From contig CAAFQM010000280.1 in assembly GCA_900765105.1 (NCBI GenBank), positions 1-9,755 on the forward strand: 9,755 nt of DNA. Direction: 5' to 3'. Both the position numbers and the translations under genes were made by a program. The notes below the pieces were generated by a model that was not told the DNA's origin, made no database searches, and worked only from the letters and a program-made list of their open reading frames with translations. This document shows positions 5,379 to 9,755 of the stretch, one piece after another. The DNA is from an uncultured Faecalibacterium sp. GTDB lineage: Bacteria > Bacillota > Clostridia > Oscillospirales > Ruminococcaceae. Every line of letters begins with the position of its first letter. The stretch's first letter is position 1.

Positions 5379-6911
5379 TCACATCAGCGGGCTGAGCAGG
5401 CGCAGGACGCTGTCCAGCAGGGTGCCCGGGATGCTGGTGCGGCAGTCCGACACCTGCACCTCCCGGCACTTTTGCAGGGTGGCCAGCACGTCGTCCCGCA
5501 AAACGGCGGCCTGACTGCTGCCCTGCAGCAGCACCCCGCACTCGAAGTGCAGAAACAGGCTGCGGTAGTCCATGTTGATGCTGCCCACCACTGCCGTGCG
5601 GTCATCTCTCACCCAGCACTTGGCGTGCAGAAAGCCCGGCGTGAACTCAAAAATGCGCACGCCTGCCCGCAAAAGCGGCAGATAGTACGACCGGCTCAGC
5701 CGGAACACCAGCTTTTTGTCCGGGATGCCCGGCAGCACAAGCCGCACATCCACCCCGCGCTTGGCGGCGTTTTTGAGCGCGTCCATCATCTCCTCGCCCA
5801 CGGCAAGGTAGGGCGTGTAGATATAAACGTACCGCTCGGCCTGCGCAAGGATGTTCAGGTAGACCGTCTCGGCCACTGGCTCCTCGTCCAGCGGGCTGTC
5901 CGCGTAGGGCTGCACCACGCCGTCGGTCTGCGCTGCCCCGGCGCGGGGGCGGAAGGGCGCGTAGTCGTTCTCGGTGGCGCGGAAGGCGTTCCAGAAATTG
6001 AGGAACATCACGGTAAAATTCCACACGGCATCGCCCTCTACCCGCAGGGCAGCGTCCTTCCAGTAGCCAAAGCGGGAGCGCACGTTGATATACTCGTCCG
6101 CCAGATTCACCCCGCCGGTGTAGGCCACGGTGCCGTCGATGACCACGATCTTGCGGTGGTCGCGGTGGTTCATCACCAGCGAGAGCAGCGGCACCACCGG
6201 GTTGAAGGGGATGCACCGGATGTGCGCGCGCTCCATGCGGATGACGAAATCCGACGGCAGACCCAGCAGGCTGCCGAAATCGTCGTAGATGAGCCGCACA
6301 TCCACCCCCTGCGCGGCCTTGCGGCGCAGGATCTTCTCCACACCGTCCCACATCTGCCCTTTGCTGACGATGAAAAACTCCAGAAAGATGGTCTTTTCGG
6401 CCTTTTCAAGGTCGGCCAGCAGCTGCGGGTACATGGCTTCGCCGCAGGCAAAATACTGCGTGCGGGTGTTCTGCCATGCGGGATACGGGCCGTAGCGTTC
6501 CAGATAGCGGCACTGCCCCAGCGCGCGGGCGTCCAGCGCGGCGGTGTTGTCCGGCTGCGGGGCAAGGTCTTTTTTGTGGGCGTCGTCCACAGCCTGCATC
6601 TTCAGGCGCAGGCGTTTGGCCGGGCGCTTGTTGCCGAAGGCCAGATACAGCGCCCCGCCCAGCAGCGGCAGGAAGCCGATCAGCGCGATCCAGCCCACCT
6701 TGTAGGCGCTGTTCTCGTCCTTGCGGACAAGGTACAGGATGATGAGCGCACTCAGGGCGTTGAGCAGGCCGTTGAGCCACACCCGCCCCGCCGTGAACGC
6801 CCAGAACGCCCACGCCAGCCAGATGATCTGCAATGCCACCAGCACCACCGTGACCGTGACCCGGTTGACGATGCGGTTGAAGAATTTGACGATCGGAGAA
6901 CGAAAAAACAC
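5379..6911 (-). CDS. cls: Cardiolipin synthase (phospholipase D superfamily)
   Basis: This 510-aa membrane enzyme joins two phosphatidylglycerol molecules into cardiolipin and glycerol. The N-terminus has two to three hydrophobic segments (about 20-45, 46-62, 73-92) containing the usual WI-LI-FLPLLG-LYLAFG block, then two PLD domains, each with a full HxK(x4)D motif: HRKIVVID (H252, K254, D259, followed by YTGGVN) and HAKCWVRD (H429, K431, D436, followed by VGSINMD). Length agrees with bacterial Cls. I choose the GTG at 6911-6909 because AGGGAGG (6925-6919) stands 7 bases before it; a TTG start at 6932 would bury that site inside the gene. It has its own promoter (6951-6979) and ends in the branched terminator described separately. 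Confidence 0.95.
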   Translation of the reverse strand: MFFRSPIVKFFNRIVNRVTVTVVLVALQIIWLAWAFWAFTAGRVWLNGLLNALSALIILYLVRKDENSAYKVGWIALIGFLPLLGGALYLAFGNKRPAKRLRLKMQAVDDAHKKDLAPQPDNTAALDARALGQCRYLERYGPYPAWQNTRTQYFACGEAMYPQLLADLEKAEKTIFLEFFIVSKGQMWDGVEKILRRKAAQGVDVRLIYDDFGSLLGLPSDFVIRMERAHIRCIPFNPVVPLLSLVMNHRDHRKIVVIDGTVAYTGGVNLADEYINVRSRFGYWKDAALRVEGDAVWNFTVMFLNFWNAFRATENDYAPFRPRAGAAQTDGVVQPYADSPLDEEPVAETVYLNILAQAERYVYIYTPYLAVGEEMMDALKNAAKRGVDVRLVLPGIPDKKLVFRLSRSYYLPLLRAGVRIFEFTPGFLHAKCWVRDDRTAVVGSINMDYRSLFLHFECGVLLQGSSQAAVLRDDVLATLQKCREVQVSDCRTSIPGTLLDSVLRLLSPLM

Positions 6912-6950
6912 GGTGCGGCCTCCCTGGTACAATTACTTCTAATATAGGTA

Positions 6951-6979
6951 AGTATACCGTGATTTTCCCGGGATTGCAA
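6951..6979 (-). promoter_or_regulatory. Predicted sigma-A promoter of cardiolipin synthase
   Basis: The minus strand reads TTGCAA (6979-6974), 17 bases, TATACT (6956-6951). The spacer contains the palindrome TCCCGGGA (6966-6973). The leader to the GTG start is about 33 nt. Confidence 0.65.
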
Positions 6980-7003
6980 GAGATGAGGGTGCTGGTGAAA
7001 TGC

Positions 7004-7031
7004 AAAAGCCTTCCCCCTTGGGGGAAGGCTT
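7004..7031 (-). terminator. Rho-independent terminator of the degV gene
   Basis: AAGCCTTCCCCC (7006-7017) and GGGGGAAGGCTT (7020-7031) form a perfect 12-bp stem around TT; the minus-strand RNA ends in UUUU (7007-7004). It starts 5 bp after the degV stop at 7037. It shares its core with the terminator at 3020-3048. Confidence 0.85.
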
Positions 7032-7036
7032 AAGTG

Positions 7037-7873
7037 TTACACTCCGTCCTCAAAGCCCACCATCAGGCCGCCGAGTTCGGCGTAGTAGCTGCACAGGCCG
7101 CCGCATTCGCTCACGTCCACCTGTGCGCCGTGGAACACCGCGTGGATCATCTGCTGCAGGCGTCTGGCGGCTTCCGGATTGCCGCAGTGGGCAATGTGCA
7201 CCTTTCCGCCGGTATAGCCGTGGCCCTTCAGTTCCAGCACAATGCGTTCCAGCGCGCCGTGCTCGCCGCGGGTCTTGCACAGCACTTCCAGCTCGCCGCC
7301 GTCGCTGGCCTGCCCGATGACCCGGATGCCCAGCATCCGCGCCACCGCCGCCACCGCGGGCTTCACCCGGCCGTTGCGGGCAAGGTTTGCCAGCGATTCC
7401 AGCGAAAAAAGCAGATGGGTGTGCTTCTGGTAGGCCTGCAGCCCTTCGCACACGGCGTCGAAATCCAGCCCGGCGTTGACCAGCTCCCGCGCCTTTTCGG
7501 CCAGCAGACGGATCTCCGGCCCCGCCGAAAGGCTGTCCATCACAAAGATACGGGCGTCCGGGTGGGTCTCGCGGTACTCCTCCCCTGCCAGCAGCGCCGC
7601 GTTGAAGCTGCCCGACAGGGTGCCCGTGATGGGGATGACCACCAGCTGTTCCGCACCCTCGTAGGCCGACAGCCAGTCCGCCACGTTGGGGCAGGAGGTG
7701 CTGGTTTTGCCCTTGTAGGTGCGCAGGGTCTCGGCCATGGCAACGGCATCCAGCGCAGCATCGTCCAGATATTCCCGCTCATCGGTCACGATCCTGAGCG
7801 GCACACAGCAAAAGTCGGCCTGCTCCATGGCATAGAGGTTGGCCGAAGAATCCACAACGATCCGGGTTTTCAT
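7037..7873 (-). CDS. DegV family protein (fatty-acid-binding, FakB-like)
   Basis: This 278-aa cytoplasmic protein belongs to the DegV fold, whose characterised members (FakB) hold a fatty acid and present it to the kinase FakA so that exogenous fatty acids can enter phospholipids. Seen here: N-terminal IVVDSSANL (5-13), KTSTSCPN (56-63, equivalent to the family TSQPS motif that meets the carboxylate), VIPITGTLSGSFNAA (79-93), SLESLANLARNGRV (157-170) and a C-terminal GGLMVGF. The ATG at 7873 is preceded by GGAG with an 8-base gap; an in-frame upstream extension to 7942 crosses the promoter start region and is rejected. The leader contains a GCAGGC/GCCTGC hairpin (7917-7900). No FakA gene is in the window. 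Own promoter and terminator, divergent from the DUF1836 gene. Ligand specificity is unknown. Confidence 0.9.
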   Translation of the reverse strand: MKTRIVVDSSANLYAMEQADFCCVPLRIVTDEREYLDDAALDAVAMAETLRTYKGKTSTSCPNVADWLSAYEGAEQLVVIPITGTLSGSFNAALLAGEEYRETHPDARIFVMDSLSAGPEIRLLAEKARELVNAGLDFDAVCEGLQAYQKHTHLLFSLESLANLARNGRVKPAVAAVARMLGIRVIGQASDGGELEVLCKTRGEHGALERIVLELKGHGYTGGKVHIAHCGNPEAARRLQQMIHAVFHGAQVDVSECGGLCSYYAELGGLMVGFEDGV

Positions 7874-7940
7874 AACAGTCACTCCACATTGATGATATTG
7901 CAGGCGCACTGGCCTGCCGGTTTTCGGGTTCGTCGGAGCC

Positions 7941-7969
7941 ATTATATCGGTTTTTTAAAAACCTGTCAA
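7941..7969 (-). promoter_or_regulatory. Consensus sigma-A promoter of degV with palindromic spacer
   Basis: The minus strand reads TTGACA (7969-7964), 17 bases, TATAAT (7946-7941): all 12 positions match. The spacer holds GGTTTTTTAAAAACC (7949-7963 on plus), a 7-bp inverted repeat with a one-base centre lying between -35 and -10, a possible operator. Another A/T-rich inverted repeat, CAAAAA/TTTTTG (7988-8001), lies between this promoter and the divergent one. Confidence 0.8.
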
Positions 7970-8008
7970 GTGATTTTGCGGACATCACAAAAAGTTTTTT
8001 GCAGCCCG

Positions 8009-8037
8009 TTGACCTCGACCCGAAAATCCGTTATACT
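8009..8037 (+). promoter_or_regulatory. Predicted sigma-A promoter of the DUF1836 gene
   Basis: TTGACC (8009-8014), 17 bases, TATACT (8032-8037). Predicted start near 8044, so the leader is about 65 nt. The -35 box is 39 bp from the -35 box of the divergent degV promoter, close enough for a shared regulator. Confidence 0.7.
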
Positions 8038-8066
8038 GGGTATCGTTCCCAAAACATTCTTATTTC

Positions 8067-8099
8067 TGCGCCGGGCCGCCGCCCGCGCACGACTTTTTT
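8067..8099 (+). promoter_or_regulatory. G+C-rich hairpin plus T-run in the DUF1836 leader (attenuator candidate)
   Basis: TGCGC (8067-8071) pairs with GCGCA (8085-8089) and GGGC (8073-8076) with GCCC (8081-8084), 9 bp with one bulged C and a CGCC loop. CGAC follows, then six T residues (8094-8099). The four bases between stem and T-run make it a weak terminator by the usual rules. It sits between the promoter and the ATG at 8109. Confidence 0.4.
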
Positions 8100-8108
8100 G
8101 AAACTGCC

Positions 8109-8657
8109 ATGAAACCTGAAACCAAACGCCGCGTTACGGCCTGCGCCGCCGGGTTTGCCCTGCCCCGGTACGCTGATATCCCGCAGGTAGGGCTGTATCT
8201 GGACCAGACCGTCCAGTATGTGAACGGCTGCTTTTCCACCTTCCGGGGCGTGGAACTGACCCCTTCCATGGTCAGCAACTACGTCAAAAAGGGCATCCTC
8301 AGCCACCCGGTGCGCAAAAAATATTCCCGCGAGCAGATCGCTTCGCTGCTGTATATCGTGGTCTCCAAGACGGTGCTCCCGATGGAAAACATCGATACCC
8401 TGTTTAAAATGCAGAGGGCGCACTGCTCCGCCGGGGCGGCCTACGACTATTTCTGCGATGAGATGGAAAACTGCCTGCCCTTTGTGTTCGGCTGCACCCG
8501 TGAGATCCGCGACCTCGCCGTGGACGCCGCCGACGAAAAACTGCTGCTGCGCAGCACCATTCTTGCCGCGTCCAACAAGATCTATCTGGACTGTTGTTTC
8601 GACGCCATGCGGCAGGAAGAAAACCTCTGGCCGGACATCCTGCCCGATCTGGCGTAA
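8109..8657 (+). CDS. DUF1836 domain-containing protein, putative transcription regulator
   Basis: This 182-aa protein matches the DUF1836 pattern as I know it: LPRYADIPQVGLYLDQTVQY (18-37), then TPSMVSNYVKKGILSHPVRKKYSREQIASLLYI (51-83), which reads as a helix-turn-helix with a MerR-like 'YVK-G-L--P--KKYSR' segment, followed by a helical C-terminal half with Cys residues (106, 116, 122, 129, 162, 163). The family is found in Firmicutes; I recall Bacillus subtilis YkrK, reported as a repressor of htpX, as a member, but this is from memory. The ATG at 8109 has no recognisable Shine-Dalgarno (upstream is GAAACTGCC), and no better in-frame start exists, so translation may be weak or controlled. 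Divergent from degV; ends at a strong terminator (8753-8793). DNA binding is inferred. Confidence 0.85.
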   Translation: MKPETKRRVTACAAGFALPRYADIPQVGLYLDQTVQYVNGCFSTFRGVELTPSMVSNYVKKGILSHPVRKKYSREQIASLLYIVVSKTVLPMENIDTLFKMQRAHCSAGAAYDYFCDEMENCLPFVFGCTREIRDLAVDAADEKLLLRSTILAASNKIYLDCCFDAMRQEENLWPDILPDLA

Positions 8658-8752
8658 GGGCAAAATGAACCGATTCCGGTGGATTTTTGCACATTTTTCC
8701 TGCAATGGGCCGTCCGGAGTTTCCCCGCGCATTTCCCGCTTTCAGCACGCAA

Positions 8753-8793
8753 AAAAGACCTGTCTGCGTTTATCTTCCGCAGGCAGGTCTTTT
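8753..8793 (+). terminator. Bidirectional rho-independent terminator after the DUF1836 gene
   Basis: AAAAGACCTG-T-CTGCG (8753-8768) pairs with CGCAG-G-CAGGTCTTTT (8778-8793), 16 bp with one T-G wobble and a 9-base loop. T4 follows on the plus strand and A6 (8751-8756) precedes it, so it can act in both directions. The 95 bp between the DUF1836 stop and this hairpin hold nothing I recognise. Confidence 0.85.
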
Positions 8794-8823
8794 GTTGTTT
8801 TTCTGGTTTTGTGCTGCACTGAT

Positions 8824-8864
8824 GCGCAGAAAAGTTGCCAAAAAAGTACGCACTGGTTCTGCGC
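8824..8864. repeat. Perfect 8-bp inverted repeat upstream of the replisome-organiser-like gene
   Basis: GCGCAGAA (8824-8831) and TTCTGCGC (8857-8864) are exact reverse complements separated by 25 bp. It lies 36-75 bp upstream of the AGGAGG site of the next gene (8900-8905). A smaller GTGC-T-GCAC palindrome precedes it (8811-8819). It could be an operator or a protein-binding origin element. No convincing -35/-10 pair was found for this gene. Confidence 0.5.
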
Positions 8865-8913
8865 TTCCGGGTGCGTTATGCTGGCTGCAGAACACAGACA
8901 GGAGGAACACACT

Positions 8914-9486
8914 TTGGACATTGAACTGGGCCGCGGTTTTGTGGCGTTTCCGCGAGGGCTGACCGACTGGGAGTGGTACACCGAGCCGAACACCGCCCGC
9001 CTTCACTTTCACCTGCTGCTCACGGCCAACTGGAGCCGCAAGCAGTGGCAGGGCATCACCATCCAGCCCGGCCAGCTGGTGACGAGCCGGGCGCATCTTT
9101 CCCGGCAGCTCGACATGACCGAAAATCAGGTGCGTTCCGCATTGAAGCATCTGGTCTCCACCGGCGACATCACCATCAAAACAGGTTCAAAATACAGCAT
9201 GATAACGTTGAATCATTACCTCGAACTGACAGCTCTCAACCAGCGCAGCCACCAGCAGACCACCAACCAGCCACCGGCAGGCCACCAGCCGTTCACCACA
9301 ACTCTACCATCAATACCATCACAACCAGAAATACCATCAACATCTTCTGCGCAGACGACGCCGACGGCAGAGCCTTTTTCTGAGAAAGAAGGGGTCACGG
9401 AGGGCAGCGTGCGCCCATCGGCGGGAGCCGCAGCGCCGGCAATGTCCGGGTGGAGCGGGCGGAACCGGCCGGTGACAACTGGCTGA
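8914..9486 (+). CDS. Winged-helix protein resembling the N-terminal domain of phage replisome organisers (DnaD-like)
   Basis: This 190-aa protein begins LGRGFVAFPRGLTDWEWYTEPNTARLHFHLLLTANW, followed by WQGITIQPGQLVTSRAHLSRQLDMTENQVRSALKHLVSTGDITIKTGSKYSMITLNHY (46-102). This is the layout I know from phage and integrative-element replication proteins (replisome organiser/DnaD N-terminal winged helix). Residues 110-190 are Gln/Thr/Pro/Ser/Ala-rich and unstructured, with no DnaD-type C-terminal domain, so it is short for the family (usually about 250-300 aa). The start is TTG at 8914, 8 bases after a perfect AGGAGG; longer in-frame extensions cross the preceding terminator. It is an orphan: no integrase, recombinase or other phage gene is nearby, and the flanks look chromosomal. 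It may be a domesticated remnant. A DNA-binding role is inferred. Confidence 0.75.
   Translation: MDIELGRGFVAFPRGLTDWEWYTEPNTARLHFHLLLTANWSRKQWQGITIQPGQLVTSRAHLSRQLDMTENQVRSALKHLVSTGDITIKTGSKYSMITLNHYLELTALNQRSHQQTTNQPPAGHQPFTTTLPSIPSQPEIPSTSSAQTTPTAEPFSEKEGVTEGSVRPSAGAAAPAMSGWSGRNRPVTTG
9305..9340 (+). repeat. 9-bp iteron-like direct repeats within the winged-helix gene
   Basis: TACCATCAA (9305-9313), TACCATCAC (9314-9322), a degenerate AACCAGAAA (9323-9331), and TACCATCAA (9332-9340) are in exact 9-bp register. They encode Leu/Ile-Pro-Ser tripeptides. They may be simple coding repetition or initiator-binding iterons. Confidence 0.6.
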
Positions 9487-9523
9487 TGGCAAACGCGCTG
9501 CACCGCAAACCGCTGAGCCGCGC

Positions 9524-9556
9524 AAAAAAGCCACACCCCCTTGCGGAGATGCGGCT
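9524..9556 (-). terminator. Rho-independent terminator of prfB
   Basis: In minus-strand RNA, AGCCGCAUCUCC (9556-9545), a GCAA tetraloop and GGGGGUGUGGCU (9540-9529) form a 12-bp stem with G-U pairs, followed directly by U's (9529-9524). It lies 23 bp after the prfB stop. It stands between two convergent genes. Confidence 0.8.
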
Positions 9557-9578
9557 GTGTGAAAACACGTTATAAAAA

Positions 9579-9755
9579 TCAGGTATCCTGCAGTTCCCCG
9601 CGGCTGGCAGCCTTGAGGTAGGCAAAGATGAAACCGTCCAGATCGCCGTCCATCACGGCATCGACGTTGCCGGTCTCGTAGTTGGTGCGGTGATCCTTGA
9701 CCATGGTGTAGGGCATGAACACATAGCTGCGGATCTGGTGGCCCCATGCGATCTC
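9579..9755 (-). CDS. prfB: Peptide chain release factor 2, C-terminal fragment
   Basis: The last 58 codons of RF2, which recognises UGA/UAA stop codons and triggers peptide release on the ribosome. The fragment reads EIAWGHQIRSYVFMPYTMVK then DHRTNYETGNVDAVMDGDLD, the highly conserved end of bacterial RF2 (AWG-QIRSYV--PY-MVKDHRT--ET-N). The GGQ motif and any programmed frameshift near codon 25 would lie beyond the right edge. The stop TGA is at 9581-9579. The extra tail KAASRGELQDT is ordinary variation. A housekeeping gene, it indicates that this end of the window is chromosomal core. Confidence 0.95.
   Translation of the reverse strand, partial: EIAWGHQIRSYVFMPYTMVKDHRTNYETGNVDAVMDGDLDGFIFAYLKAASRGELQDT

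Noticed and set aside
6912..6932. TTG start for cardiolipin synthase seven codons upstream
   Set aside because: The AGGGAGG ribosome site would then be inside the coding region; the GTG at 6911 is correctly spaced from it.
5472..6947. A 491-codon plus-strand open frame opposite cardiolipin synthase
   Set aside because: It is a shadow of cls, whose two HKD motifs are intact; the antisense product is His/Gly/Val-rich with no domain.
8031..8732. A 233-codon minus-strand open frame opposite the DUF1836 gene
   Set aside because: It covers the DUF1836 promoter and gene antisense; the plus-strand protein has a clear family match.
8458..8913. Longer N-terminal extension of the winged-helix gene
   Set aside because: It overlaps the DUF1836 gene and a strong terminator, and the AGGAGG before the TTG at 8914 marks the true start.
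9380..9575. Possible -1 frameshift extending the winged-helix protein to a stop at 9573
   Set aside because: The alternative frame reads plausibly (LMANALHRKPLSRAKK) but it overlaps the prfB terminator, has a stop at its upstream edge, and no slippery site was seen. Comparison with an orthologue would settle it.

Overview
The window looks like ordinary chromosome from a G+C-rich Clostridia-type Firmicute. A Faecalibacterium-like member of the Oscillospiraceae is my best guess. This rests on AGGAGG-type ribosome binding sites, TTGACA/TATAAT promoters with 17-bp spacers, lipoproteins with Ala/Ser-rich linkers, DegV and DUF1836 proteins, and a roughly 60-65% G+C coding sequence with lower-G+C intergenic hairpins. 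The assignment is inference; no rRNA or other phylogenetic marker long enough to settle it is present. Nearly everything up to 7.9 kb lies on the minus strand. The plus strand carries only two genes (8109-9486), and the window ends in the minus-strand 3' end of prfB.

Layout by position: the 5' end of a MATE efflux gene (1-143, minus); a three-gene polar amino acid ABC importer transcribed binding protein > permease > ATPase (2675 down to 333); a gene-free stretch (2694-3082) with a promoter, two GGAACG palindromes and a terminator; a TPR lipoprotein with a 4 x 45-bp repeat and a compositionally different C-terminus (3083-4498); a small unknown lipoprotein (4709-5311); a cardiolipin synthase (5379-6911); a DegV fatty-acid-binding protein (7037-7873); a divergent DUF1836 regulator (8109-8657, plus); a short winged-helix, phage replisome-organiser-like gene (8914-9486, plus); and partial prfB (9579-9755, minus).

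How the genes relate: the importer is one operon. The next four minus-strand genes share an envelope and membrane theme (two exported lipoproteins, cardiolipin synthesis, fatty acid binding). Promoters and terminators separate most of them, so co-regulation is not shown. The exception is the small lipoprotein. It has no promoter I can see and sits immediately behind the cardiolipin synthase terminator. That terminator folds as a compact three-way junction and contains the lipoprotein's ribosome binding site.

I do not see a large new defence or biosynthetic system. The best leads are: (1) the three-way-junction terminator/SD element at 5310-5373; (2) the orphan replisome-organiser-like gene with iteron-like 9-bp repeats inside it and an inverted repeat in front of it; (3) the TPR lipoprotein whose second half looks acquired; and (4) leader regions with terminator-like hairpins between promoter and start codon (MATE, DUF1836).
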